Shown here: positions 35,084 through 43,180 of the stretch, in pieces
Numbering within the stretch: the first letter of the stretch is position 1
How the letters are laid out: each line of letters begins with the position of its first letter
Origin: Erysipelotrichaceae bacterium
GTDB lineage: Bacteria; Bacillota_I; Bacilli_A; Erysipelotrichales; Erysipelotrichaceae
Assembly (NCBI GenBank): GCA_030531215.1
Contig: JAUNNY010000007.1
Coordinates: 1-48,008 of the forward strand
Direction of reading: 5' to 3'
Length of the DNA: 48,008 nt
The notes under the pieces: generated by a model
Database searches by the model: none
Seen by the model: the letters and a program-made list of their open reading frames with translations, nothing else
What the model was told of the DNA's origin: nothing
Program-made: the position numbers and the translations under genes

Positions 35084-36939
35084 ATCTAGAAAACTTTTTT
35101 CTAGGTTTTGATACTAAAGCCTACGAATATATGGGCTGCCATATTGTAGGCAATGGTGTTGAATTCTATCTTTGGGCTCCACATGCACATCATGTTGAGC
35201 TTTTTTCATCCAAAGATAATTTTGAAGTGTTTTATCAATTAGAAAAAGTAGATGATCGAGGAATATGGCATCTATTTATTGATAATTGCGAACCTATATA
35301 TTCATATCGTTATCGTATTTATACTGATGAATATAATTATGTAGATAAATCAGATCCATATGCATTTTATTCAGAGAGACGTCCTAGTAATGCTTCAGTA
35401 ATGTATAATCTAAACTATTATACTTTTTCTGATGATGAATATATGGCAAAGCGTCATTTCTCATATGACAATCCATGTAATATCTATGAGCTTCATTTAA
35501 ATGGCTTTAGAAAAAATGAAGAGTTCACAAATTACAAAATATTAAAAGAAGAACTTATTCCATATGTTAAAGAAATGGGATATACCCATATTGAAATCAT
35601 GCCAGTATTTGAACATCCTTTCGATGGTTCGTGGGGTTACCAAGCTACAGGCTTCTTTAGCGCAACAAGTAGATATGGTACGCCATATGATTTGATGGAT
35701 TTCATCAATGAATGTCACTTGAATAATATAGGTGTTATTTTAGATGTTTCTTATGTACATTTTGCTAACGATAGTTATGGCTTAGGAACCTTTGATGGTC
35801 AAGCATGTTATGAATATAAAACATCTAATCGCGCTTTCTCGCAATGGGGCTCTTATCAATTTGATTTAGGTAGTGGTCCTGTTATTTCTTTTTTGATGTC
35901 TAGTGCTAATTTCTTTTTAAGTAAATATCATTTTGATGGATTAAGACTTGATGCGGTTTCTAATTTAATATATTTTGATGGCAATAAAGATATTGGCATA
36001 AATGATTCTGGATTGAGTTTTGTAAAAAGATTTAATTATTACTTAAAGAAAGAGAATCCTGATTGTATATTAATTGCTGAAGATTCAACTGATTTTCCTA
36101 AGGTTACAGTACCTACAGAATATGGTGGTTTAGGCTTTGACTACAAATGGGATTTGGGTTGGATGAATGATACTTTAAAATACTATGCTATGGATCCTGA
36201 ATATCGTAAGTATCATCATAATCAAATTACTTTTTCGATGGCATATTTCTATAGTGAGAAATTTATTTTACCATTCTCTCATGATGAAGTCGTTCATTCT
36301 AAAAAGACCATCGTAGACAAGATGTGGGGATCATACGAAGATAAATTCAAACAATGCCGTAATCTATTTTTATACATGTTTACTCATCCAGGAAAGAAAC
36401 TTAATTTCTTAGGCAACGACATTGCTATGATAAGAGAATTTGACGAAACCAAAGAACTTGATTGGTTTATGCTTAAATATCCAATTCATGATTCTTTCAA
36501 ACGTTTCTTTAGAGATTTATGTCAAATCTATTTAGCATATAAAGCTTTCAATTCTGGTGATTATTATCCATCGACTTTTAAATGGATTGATGCAGATAAC
36601 TATAAACAATCAGTATATATTTATTCAAGATATGATGATGATTATTGTTTTGTTATCGTTTTGAATATGATGCCTATTTCTTATACTGATTATCGTATAG
36701 GTGTTCCGATGGCTGGTGAATATACAGAATTAATAAATTCAGAAAAAGATATTTATTCTGGATGTAATATGTGCAATTTCAAACCAATTAAATCTGAAAA
36801 AATAAAAGCTCACGGTTTATTAAATTCAATCTCAATTGATTTGGCACCTTATTGTGGCATAATCTTTTCAACGCCCATTATAAATAAAACACTTAGTGTA
36901 GAAACACCTAAAGAATATAGAAAAATTGAGACGGTATAA
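35080..36939 (+). CDS. glgB: 1,4-alpha-glucan branching enzyme
   Basis: Introduces alpha-1,6 branches. An N-terminal CBM48 (VEFYLWAPHAHHVELF) precedes a GH13 barrel with region I DVSYVHFAND, region II GLRLDAVSN (nucleophile Asp), region III LIAEDST (Glu) and region IV PFSHDEVVH, all typical of GlgB. HPFDGSWGYQATGFF is the branching-enzyme signature. At 619 residues it is the one-CBM form. ATGA overlap with glgA. A TAATG overlap couples it to trmN6. Confidence 0.95.
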   Translation: MNLENFFLGFDTKAYEYMGCHIVGNGVEFYLWAPHAHHVELFSSKDNFEVFYQLEKVDDRGIWHLFIDNCEPIYSYRYRIYTDEYNYVDKSDPYAFYSERRPSNASVMYNLNYYTFSDDEYMAKRHFSYDNPCNIYELHLNGFRKNEEFTNYKILKEELIPYVKEMGYTHIEIMPVFEHPFDGSWGYQATGFFSATSRYGTPYDLMDFINECHLNNIGVILDVSYVHFANDSYGLGTFDGQACYEYKTSNRAFSQWGSYQFDLGSGPVISFLMSSANFFLSKYHFDGLRLDAVSNLIYFDGNKDIGINDSGLSFVKRFNYYLKKENPDCILIAEDSTDFPKVTVPTEYGGLGFDYKWDLGWMNDTLKYYAMDPEYRKYHHNQITFSMAYFYSEKFILPFSHDEVVHSKKTIVDKMWGSYEDKFKQCRNLFLYMFTHPGKKLNFLGNDIAMIREFDETKELDWFMLKYPIHDSFKRFFRDLCQIYLAYKAFNSGDYYPSTFKWIDADNYKQSVYIYSRYDDDYCFVIVLNMMPISYTDYRIGVPMAGEYTELINSEKDIYSGCNMCNFKPIKSEKIKAHGLLNSISIDLAPYCGIIFSTPIINKTLSVETPKEYRKIETV

Positions 36940-37604
36940 TGCGTACAAAAGATCATTTAAAATATTTAGATGTTGAACTTGTTCAAGATGATGAGATGTT
37001 TAGATATAATTCTGACACTACTATTCTTGGACAATTTTTAGAAGGGCCTTCAATTAAAGGGAAAAGTGTCTTAGATATAGGAACTAATAATGGTTCTCTT
37101 CTTTTATATGCACATTTATTAGGTGCAGAAAAACTTATAGGTTGCGACGTTTTTCCTAGAGCATTAGAACTTGCGAAAATCAACCTAGAAAAACATACTA
37201 CAAATTTTGAACTTTATGAATCAAGAGTTCAGGATTTAGATATTGAACCAGCTGATGTTGTTATATGTAATCCTCCGTATTTTGAGATGAACAATGTTAC
37301 AGAGAATGAATATTTCAAGAAAGCGATGTTTGAAGAATCGCTGCCATTAGAAGATTTGTTTTCTTGTTTTAGAAAACTGATGAAAGATAATGGCGTTGTT
37401 TATACTTTGTATCCAGCTGATCGTTTCTTTGAGTTTTATGAAATGGCTAAAAAGCACAAAATGAAGATAATGAAATTAAGATTTGTTCATGACCCTAAAG
37501 CTTTATATGCTTTACGCTTTGTTGCTAAATTAAAGATTGGACCAATGACAAAAGTAAAAATAGAAAATCCCGTTATGATAGTAGATGGCGATATCAAAAT
37601 GTAA
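36939..37604 (+). CDS. trmN6: tRNA1(Val) adenine-37 N6-methyltransferase-like (YfiC/YabB)
   Basis: A SAM-dependent methyltransferase of 221 residues. The SAM loop is VLDIGTNNGSLLLYA, the acidic ribose residue is in IGCDVFPRALELA, and the catalytic motif NPPYF is that of N6-adenine methyltransferases. An N-terminal YNSDTTILGQFL is like that of the YfiC family. The function in the family is m6A37 in tRNA(Val). It is the last gene of the glycogen run, joined by a 1-nt overlap, so co-expression is likely though the link is not obvious. Confidence 0.85.
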   Translation: MRTKDHLKYLDVELVQDDEMFRYNSDTTILGQFLEGPSIKGKSVLDIGTNNGSLLLYAHLLGAEKLIGCDVFPRALELAKINLEKHTTNFELYESRVQDLDIEPADVVICNPPYFEMNNVTENEYFKKAMFEESLPLEDLFSCFRKLMKDNGVVYTLYPADRFFEFYEMAKKHKMKIMKLRFVHDPKALYALRFVAKLKIGPMTKVKIENPVMIVDGDIKM

Positions 37605-37625
37605 GAAGCGGAATGCTTCTTTTTT
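37603..37625 (+). terminator. Terminator of the pepP-to-trmN6 run
   Basis: AAGAAGC pairs with GCTTCTT around a 5-nt loop, followed by a T-run to 37625. It overlaps the trmN6 stop codon. Confidence 0.8.
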
Positions 37626-37638
37626 CTATCTTTGTAAA

Positions 37639-37647
37639 TGATAAAAT
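37639..37647 (+). promoter_or_regulatory. Extended -10 promoter close to the PPC-domain gene
   Basis: TGATAAAAT, with -10 at 37642-37647, lies 9 nt before ATG 37657. The leader would be about 3 nt with no ribosome binding site. Confidence 0.5.
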
Positions 37648-37656
37648 AGAGATAGT

Positions 37657-38052
37657 ATGAAAGAATTAGCGCTAAGATTACATTATGGTGATGATTTATT
37701 AAAGGAAATATCTAAAGCTTGTAGTGATAGCACAGGCATAGTTTTATCAGGAGTAGGCTGTGTATATAAATTACATCTACGATTAGCTAAAGCTGAAGAT
37801 TATATAGAAGTAACTGATGACTTTGAAATCACATCATTGACAGGAACAGTGTCACATGGCAAGTGTCATATTCATGGTTGTTTTTCGGATAACAAGGGGA
37901 ATACTATTGGTGGTCACATATGTGAAGGATGCCTAATAAACACGACATGTGAGTTAGTTATAGGTATCTTAGAAGACTACGATTCTGCTCGAGAGTTTGA
38001 TGAAAAGACAGGTTATAATGAAATCGTCTTTAGGAGAATAAAAAATGATTAA
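37657..38052 (+). CDS. PPC-domain (DUF296) protein
   Basis: A 131-residue single-domain protein. The opening fits the family (GDDLLKEISKAC), as do SGVGCVYK, the conserved core HIHGCFSDNKGNTIGGHICEG, and CELVIGILEDY. PPC/DUF296 proteins form trimers; in plants they accompany AT-hooks, while bacterial roles are poorly known. The histidines in HIHG...GGH could bind a metal. It overlaps the CobW gene by 8 nt, so a shared metal-related task is possible but unproven. Confidence 0.82.
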   Translation: MKELALRLHYGDDLLKEISKACSDSTGIVLSGVGCVYKLHLRLAKAEDYIEVTDDFEITSLTGTVSHGKCHIHGCFSDNKGNTIGGHICEGCLINTTCELVIGILEDYDSAREFDEKTGYNEIVFRRIKND

Positions 38053-39037
38053 TGTTTACATTGTGTCAGGTTTTTTAGGATCTGGCAAAACAACTTTTAT
38101 TAAGAAACTATTAGAGGAAAAGCATTTTGAAAAATTGATGCTTATTGAAAATGAATTTGGTGAAGTTGGCGTTGATGGCGCTTTCTTTGAAGAAGGTTTA
38201 AAAATTAGAGAAATCAATAATGGATGTATTTGTTGTTCATTACAAGGTGATTTTGCTGATGCTTTAGAAGAAATAGAAGATATGGGTGTTTCTGATTTGA
38301 TTATTGAACCAAGTGGCGTAGGTAAATTATCAGAAATAATTAATGTTGTAAAAGATGATCCTGATTTTAGAATTGTCTCTCATATTTGTATAGTTGATGT
38401 TAAAACATGCAAAAAATATCATACTAATTTTAAAGAATATTTTGATGATCAAGTTAAAGCAGCAAACGCAATCATTCTTTCGCACTTAGATGTTGCCAGT
38501 GATGAAAATAAACAGACAGCTATTGAGATTATAAAAGAAATCAATGATGATTGTTACATCTCTACTAAACCAATAGCTGAGTATAGTATTGATGAATTGT
38601 TAGATATTATTGTTAATGGTGGAGATATTCTTCCTGATTTTGATGAAGGAGAGCATCATCATGATGAGTGTCATCATTGCCATCACGATGAAGAGCACGA
38701 ACATCATCATCACCATCACGATGAAGAACATGAACACCATCATGAACATCATCATCACCATCATGATGACGATGATGAAGATGAATTGTTTAAGAATCAT
38801 ATAATTCGTACAGACTATGTATTTACTAAGGATGAATTAGTAGAAATATTGAATAATGTTGATGAAGATATTATTAGAATAAAAGGCTATGTTTTTGGTA
38901 AAGAAGGTATGTTGTATTTTAACTATGTACTAAATGAATACAATATTTATGTTGGTAATCAAAGACAAGAGGCTTTAGTTTCGATAATTGGCACATCAAT
39001 TGATGCTGAACATTTCGAGGAAGTATTCCATGGTTAA
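38045..39037 (+). CDS. CobW/COG0523 metal-chaperone GTPase with histidine-rich loop
   Basis: A G3E GTPase. The P-loop is GFLGSGKTTF (9-18), the metal-binding CxCC is at C61-I-C63-C64 (NNGCICCSL), and the magnesium Asp/Glu region is LIIEPSGVGK. Residues 204-240 hold 24 histidines with interspersed Asp/Glu, an obvious metal store between the G domain and the C-terminal CobW_C domain. The family inserts or delivers Zn, Co or Ni; zinc is most likely for COG0523 in Bacillota, but no Zur box was recognised. It overlaps the next gene by 8 nt. Confidence 0.92.
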   Translation: MINVYIVSGFLGSGKTTFIKKLLEEKHFEKLMLIENEFGEVGVDGAFFEEGLKIREINNGCICCSLQGDFADALEEIEDMGVSDLIIEPSGVGKLSEIINVVKDDPDFRIVSHICIVDVKTCKKYHTNFKEYFDDQVKAANAIILSHLDVASDENKQTAIEIIKEINDDCYISTKPIAEYSIDELLDIIVNGGDILPDFDEGEHHHDECHHCHHDEEHEHHHHHHDEEHEHHHEHHHHHHDDDDEDELFKNHIIRTDYVFTKDELVEILNNVDEDIIRIKGYVFGKEGMLYFNYVLNEYNIYVGNQRQEALVSIIGTSIDAEHFEEVFHG

Positions 39038-39959
39038 ACCTGTTTATGTTTTCTCTGGTTTTTTAGATTCAGGAAAAACTCGCGCAATTAAAGAATCATT
39101 ATGTAACCCTAATTTTAATGATGGCGAGTCAACTTTAATTATTGCTTTCGAACAAGGCGATGAAGAGTATGATGAAAAGTTTTTGAAAGCCTGTAATTGT
39201 GAGGTTCTATATTTAGATTCAATTAACGAATTAACAATTGCTAAACAAAAACAAATAGATCATCAATATCCTGTGGAAAGAATTTTTATTGAGTTCAATG
39301 GTATGGAAGATGACAATATTCTATATGAAACAGGATTTATATCTAATTGGGAATTAGCACAAACACTTACGACAATTGATGCTTCAAGTTTTAATTTATA
39401 CATGACAAATATGCGTCAGTTTATGTTTAATCATATCGTTAACGCTGAAGTTGTTATCTTAAATAGAGCTGATAATGTTGATCGCCGATATCTTCGAAAT
39501 AATATTAAGTCAATTAATCAAATGGTTGAAATCATTTATGAAGATAAAGATGGCAATGTCACAAATAAGATTGATGATGATATGTTTGATGTTTCAAAAG
39601 ATTTAGTGATTGATGATATTGATTATGGTTTGTGGTATATGGATGCGGTAGATAATCCAACTAAATATGACAACAAGGTTATTACTATCAAGGTTAAATA
39701 TGTTGAAGAAGTTACTGAATATGATAATGTCTTAATAATGGGTAGAAAAGCAATGGTATGTTGTGCAAATGATATCCAGGATATTGCTTTAACTATTGTC
39801 AACATCAGAAAGAAAGATATTGATATTAATAAATACTATTTAATAAAAGGAAATGTTCATTGTCTACAAGCTACTGATGGCAACAAGACTTGTGTGCTAT
39901 ACGCAAAAGAATATAAAGAAGCAGAGACACCAAAAGAAGAATTGGTAACTTTTAATTAA
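39030..39959 (+). CDS. Second CobW-like GTPase with a DUF1980-like C-terminal region
   Basis: A 310-residue G3E-type protein. The P-loop is GFLDSGKTRAI (10-20) and a magnesium-region FIEFNGMEDD follows, but the CxCC metal motif is missing. The C-terminal half (about 210-300) is not a normal CobW_C. It has NVLIMGRKAMVCCANDIQDIA, which resembles the cysteine motif of YcgQ/DUF1980 proteins, found with COG0523 genes. ATG 39030 is chosen because GAGGA lies 8 nt upstream and the P-loop fold starts there; an upstream ATG at 38988 would read through another gene. Confidence 0.82.
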   Translation: MVKPVYVFSGFLDSGKTRAIKESLCNPNFNDGESTLIIAFEQGDEEYDEKFLKACNCEVLYLDSINELTIAKQKQIDHQYPVERIFIEFNGMEDDNILYETGFISNWELAQTLTTIDASSFNLYMTNMRQFMFNHIVNAEVVILNRADNVDRRYLRNNIKSINQMVEIIYEDKDGNVTNKIDDDMFDVSKDLVIDDIDYGLWYMDAVDNPTKYDNKVITIKVKYVEEVTEYDNVLIMGRKAMVCCANDIQDIALTIVNIRKKDIDINKYYLIKGNVHCLQATDGNKTCVLYAKEYKEAETPKEELVTFN

Positions 39960-39960
39960 A

Positions 39961-40722
39961 ATGGTAGATTCACATGTTCATTTAGAAAACGGCCCTTTGA
40001 CTGTTGAATATGTTAAGGAATTTGTAGATAGTGCTATAGCTCATAACGTTGATGAACTACATATTTTAGATCACACTCATCGCTTTAAAGAGTTTGCGCC
40101 GATATATCTTGAACATCGAAAAATAGATGTCCAAAACGATTGGTTTTCTAAACGTTTTAAAAATACAATTTGTGAATATCTTGAATTGATTGAGGAATGT
40201 AAGAAGAATACATTTCCTATTAAAGTTACTTTTGGTTTGGAAGTGTGCTACCAAAGAAGAGAAGAACGGCTAATTAAAGATATTCTCAGTAATTATCATT
40301 TTGATTTTTTAATCGGATCAGTTCACGCTGTTAATTATCGTAATTATGACTGTAGTTTTTCTGATGATATATTATGGAATGTCTATGATGTAGATACTAT
40401 TTATAAAGAATTTTATGAGGAAGAATTCTCTATCATTAAATCTGGAATTTTTGACCAAATAGGTCATCCTGATCAGATAAAGATTAGGGGTTTACATCCT
40501 AGTTTTGATTTGAAACCAATCTATGAAGAGTTTTCGGAATTAGCTAAAAAGTACGATATCTATGTTGAAAATAATAGTGGTTGTCATTATCGATATAATC
40601 ACTCTGATATTGGAATTAATGAAGAATTTCTAGAAATATTGAACAATAACGGATGTAAAATAACATCCGCATCTGATGCTCATTATCCTAAAGATGTAGG
40701 TAAGCTTATAGATAAGATGTAA
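39961..40722 (+). CDS. PHP-domain phosphoesterase (histidinol-phosphatase-like)
   Basis: A 253-residue PHP metallophosphoesterase. Metal ligands are spread over VDSHVHLE (N-terminus), ILDHTHRF, FGLEVCY, IGSVHAVNY, IGHPDQ and SASDAHYP, the set expected for HisJ-type histidinol-phosphatases. No other his genes are near, so the substrate is uncertain. It starts 1 nt after the stop of the second CobW gene and ends the four-gene unit. AT-rich sequence follows with only a weak TTTAC/GTAAA hairpin. Confidence 0.85.
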   Translation: MVDSHVHLENGPLTVEYVKEFVDSAIAHNVDELHILDHTHRFKEFAPIYLEHRKIDVQNDWFSKRFKNTICEYLELIEECKKNTFPIKVTFGLEVCYQRREERLIKDILSNYHFDFLIGSVHAVNYRNYDCSFSDDILWNVYDVDTIYKEFYEEEFSIIKSGIFDQIGHPDQIKIRGLHPSFDLKPIYEEFSELAKKYDIYVENNSGCHYRYNHSDIGINEEFLEILNNNGCKITSASDAHYPKDVGKLIDKM

Positions 40723-40762
40723 ATATTTACATAATATTGTAAAAATTTCATATATTTGTGAA

Positions 40763-40777
40763 AAATTTGTGAAAATT
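40763..40777. promoter_or_regulatory. CodY-box-like site upstream of the liv leader
   Basis: AAATTTGTGAAAATT matches the published CodY consensus AATTTTCWGAAAATT at 13 of 15 positions. A weaker overlapping copy (11 of 15) lies at 40752-40766. The AT-rich context raises the chance of coincidence. Confidence 0.4.
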
Positions 40778-40840
40778 GTCTTTTATTTGTATTTTTTTAG
40801 TGATAAACTTTATTTGTAAATTAAAGAAAAGGAGGGAATT

Positions 40841-40966
40841 ATGAATTATTTAAATCGAAAATTCAATGATTGCATCTTTTCTTTAGTTAATGGTATGGAT
40901 ATTATAATTAACATCTTAGATTTACGACTACGTGGCTTACGTAGCATTATTATTGTGGGTTGTTAA
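40841..40966 (+). CDS. Branched-chain amino-acid leader peptide of the liv operon
   Basis: A 41-residue ORF with a near-perfect ribosome binding site (AAGGAGGG at 40829-40836) before ATG. Of 41 residues, 8 are Ile, 6 Leu and 2 Val, concentrated at MDIIINILDLRLRGLRSIIIV. It stops 38 nt before a terminator hairpin and 90 nt before the binding-protein gene. This is the layout of a ribosome-mediated attenuator: scarcity of charged Ile, Leu or Val tRNA would stall the ribosome on this stretch. The peptide itself probably has no function. No T-box was seen. Confidence 0.78.
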   Translation: MNYLNRKFNDCIFSLVNGMDIIINILDLRLRGLRSIIIVGC

Positions 40967-41043
40967 TTATAATAGATATCATTCACGTACATTTACTTAA
41001 TATAGATGAGCTGAATGTTATCACGTGAGCTCATCTTTTATTT
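40928..41043 (+). promoter_or_regulatory. Candidate attenuator with alternative pairings
   Basis: A hairpin 40928-40933 with 40939-40944 lies in the leader's last codons. Segment 40929-40934 (TACGTG) can instead pair with 40984-40989 (CACGTA). Segment 40983-40988 (TCACGT) can pair with 41023-41028 (ACGTGA), which touches the terminator stem. These mutually exclusive ACGTG pairings would allow ribosome position to decide termination. Confidence 0.55.
41004..41043 (+). terminator. Attenuator terminator before the liv binding-protein gene
   Basis: AGATGAGCT (41004-41012) pairs with AGCTCATCT (41028-41036) around a 15-nt loop, followed by TTTTATTT. It lies between the leader peptide and the transporter operon, so it must be bypassed for expression. 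Confidence 0.82.
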
Positions 41044-41056
41044 AAGGGGGAAAAAC

Positions 41057-42235
41057 ATGAAAAAATTATTAGTGGTACTTCTTTCCATATTCTGCGTATT
41101 TAGTTTAGTAGGATGTGGTGGTTCTTCAAATGAAGAAGGAACTGGTGATGTTGAATCCGATGTCATCACAATTAAACTAGGTTGTTCTGGACCATTAACT
41201 GGCGATGCTGCTGTTTATGGTAAGGCTGTTGAAAATGCTGCAAAACTAGCTGTTCAAGAAATCAACGATTCAGATTCTAAGATTAAGTTTGATTTTAAGA
41301 TGGAAGATGATGAAGCTGATACTGAAAAAGCTGCAACTGCTTATTCTGCTTTATATGACTGGGGTATGCAAGTATCATTATTCACAGTAACTTCTGGATC
41401 AGGAGCTAACGTTGCTACATTATATGATGAAGATAAGATTTTTGCTTTGACACCATCTGGTTCTTCAACTGCTTTAGTTTATACTGATACAACAAACTAT
41501 AAAGGCAATTTCCAAATGTGCTTCACAGATCCCAACCAAGGTGTTGCTTCTGCTGATTACATGAAAGATAAATTTGCTGACAAGAAGATAGCTGTTATCT
41601 ATAAGAATGATGATGTTTATTCTGCAGGTGTTTATGAGAAATTTGATTCACAATCAAAAGCTAATGGATTAAATGTTGTTTATGTTGGTTCATTTACTGA
41701 TGATACTTCTACAGATTTCTCTTCACAAATTCAAGGTGCTAAAGATGCAGGTGCAGATTTAGTTTACTTACCAATTTATTATCAACCAGCTTCAATCATT
41801 CTAAAACAAGCTAGTGATAAAGATTATGCACCAATATATTTTGGTATTGATGGTATGGATGGTATCTTAACTCTTGAAAACTTTGATACATCATTAGCAG
41901 AAGGTGTATATCTATTAACACCATTTGCTGCTGATGCTACAGATGATGCAACAGTACATTTCGTTAATGCATTTGAAAATGCATATGGTGAAGAACCTAA
42001 CCAATTCGCTGCTGATGCATATGACTGTGTTTACGCAATTAAACAAGCATTGGATAATATTGGTTTAGATAATATAGATCCAGATAATTTATATGATGCC
42101 ATGATTGAACAATTCACAACAATGACATTTGATGGAATTACTGGTACAAGTGTTACTTGGGCTGAGAACGGTGAAGTTTCAAAAGCTCCAAAAGCTGTTG
42201 TAATTAATAACGGCGTATACGTATCTGCTGATTAA
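41057..42235 (+). CDS. livJ: Branched-chain amino-acid ABC transporter, substrate-binding lipoprotein
   Basis: A periplasmic-binding-type lipoprotein captures Leu/Ile/Val at the outer membrane face. Signal and lipobox are visible (MKKLLVVLLSIFCVFSLVGC), then a Ser/Gly/Glu linker and a type 1 binding fold opening IKLGCSGPLTGDAAVYGK. The 392 residues are usual. ATG 41057 has AAGGGGG 6 nt upstream; an upstream in-frame start at 41015 would lie in the terminator and is rejected. Specificity for branched-chain residues is inferred from LivHMGF and the leader peptide. Confidence 0.93.
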   Translation: MKKLLVVLLSIFCVFSLVGCGGSSNEEGTGDVESDVITIKLGCSGPLTGDAAVYGKAVENAAKLAVQEINDSDSKIKFDFKMEDDEADTEKAATAYSALYDWGMQVSLFTVTSGSGANVATLYDEDKIFALTPSGSSTALVYTDTTNYKGNFQMCFTDPNQGVASADYMKDKFADKKIAVIYKNDDVYSAGVYEKFDSQSKANGLNVVYVGSFTDDTSTDFSSQIQGAKDAGADLVYLPIYYQPASIILKQASDKDYAPIYFGIDGMDGILTLENFDTSLAEGVYLLTPFAADATDDATVHFVNAFENAYGEEPNQFAADAYDCVYAIKQALDNIGLDNIDPDNLYDAMIEQFTTMTFDGITGTSVTWAENGEVSKAPKAVVINNGVYVSAD

Positions 42236-42243
42236 TCGTGTAT

Positions 42244-42284
42244 AATTAAGGTTGCTGGAATTTCCGGCAACCTTAATTTGTTTG
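42244..42284 (+). terminator. Strong hairpin between livJ and livH
   Basis: A 12-bp perfect stem (42244-42255 with 42267-42278), extended by three inner pairs, has a weak T-rich tail (TTTGTTTG). Probably a partial terminator or 3' stabiliser, giving more binding protein than permease. Confidence 0.7.
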
Positions 42285-42294
42285 TAGGGGAAAT

Positions 42295-43176
42295 ATGTCT
42301 TTTTTATCTTATTTACTTTCAGGCCTAGGATTAGGTAGTGTATATGCAATCGTTGCGATTGGATATACCATGGTCTACGGTATCGCAAAAATGTTGAACT
42401 TTGCCCATGGCGACATCATTATGGTTGGTGGCTATGTGGCTTTTTATGCATTTGTTAGATTTGGAATACCAGCCTGGATAAGTATTATTTTATCTGTTGT
42501 TGTTTGTACTATTTTAGGTGTAACAATTGAAAAGCTTGCTTATAAGCCTTTAAGAAAAGCTTCGTCATTGTCAGTGTTGATTACGGCTATTGGTGTAAGT
42601 TATTTCTTAGAGAATGGTGCACAATTATTATTTGGTACTGATACAAAGATATTCCCATCTTTAATTACTGAAGGATCATTAAAACTATTTGATGGTCAAT
42701 TAATTATTTCTTATTTAAATATCATAACTATTGTATGTTGCCTATTAATTATGGCGTTACTTACAATCTTTATTAATAAAACAAAAATTGGTAAAGCAAT
42801 GAGAGCGTGTGCCGAAGATAAAGATGCTGCTAAACTTATGGGTATCAATGTTGATTCAACAATATCATTTACCTTTGCGATTGGCTCTGGTTTAGCTGCT
42901 GTTGCGGCAATACTTCTTTGTTCAACATATCCATCTTTATCACCAACTCTGGGTTCAATGCCTGGAATTAAAGCTTTTACAGCGGCTGTATTCGGTGGTA
43001 TTGGTTCAATTCCTGGAGCGTTGTTAGGTGGCTTGTTGTTGGGTATTATTGAAACATTTACTAAAGCTTATATTTCAACACAATTATCTGATGCAATTGT
43101 ATTTGCTGTCTTGATTATTGTTTTATTAATAAAGCCAACTGGTTTACTTGGAAAGAAAGAGAATGTGAAGGTATAA
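42295..43176 (+). CDS. livH: Branched-chain amino-acid ABC permease LivH
   Basis: A 293-residue polytopic permease with about eight membrane segments. The signature opening is GLGLGSVYAIVAIGYTMVYG then MLNFAHGDIIMVGGY. RACAEDKDAAKLMGINV is the cytoplasmic coupling loop. Pairs with LivM in the membrane. AGGGGAAAT lies upstream of the ATG. It is followed by livM after 4 nt. Confidence 0.94.
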   Translation: MSFLSYLLSGLGLGSVYAIVAIGYTMVYGIAKMLNFAHGDIIMVGGYVAFYAFVRFGIPAWISIILSVVVCTILGVTIEKLAYKPLRKASSLSVLITAIGVSYFLENGAQLLFGTDTKIFPSLITEGSLKLFDGQLIISYLNIITIVCCLLIMALLTIFINKTKIGKAMRACAEDKDAAKLMGINVDSTISFTFAIGSGLAAVAAILLCSTYPSLSPTLGSMPGIKAFTAAVFGGIGSIPGALLGGLLLGIIETFTKAYISTQLSDAIVFAVLIIVLLIKPTGLLGKKENVKV

Positions 43177-43180
43177 AGAT

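Noticed and set aside
38600-38804. Open frames in both other directions over the CAT/CAC-rich segment
   Set aside because: They are shadows of the histidine-rich loop of the CobW gene.
41015-41056. Upstream start adding 14 residues to the liv binding protein
   Set aside because: It lies in the terminator hairpin, and the lipoprotein signal with its ribosome binding site begins at 41057.
40723-41056. T-box leader for the liv operon
   Set aside because: No GGGTGGNACCGCG-like T-box sequence; the leader peptide explains the layout better.
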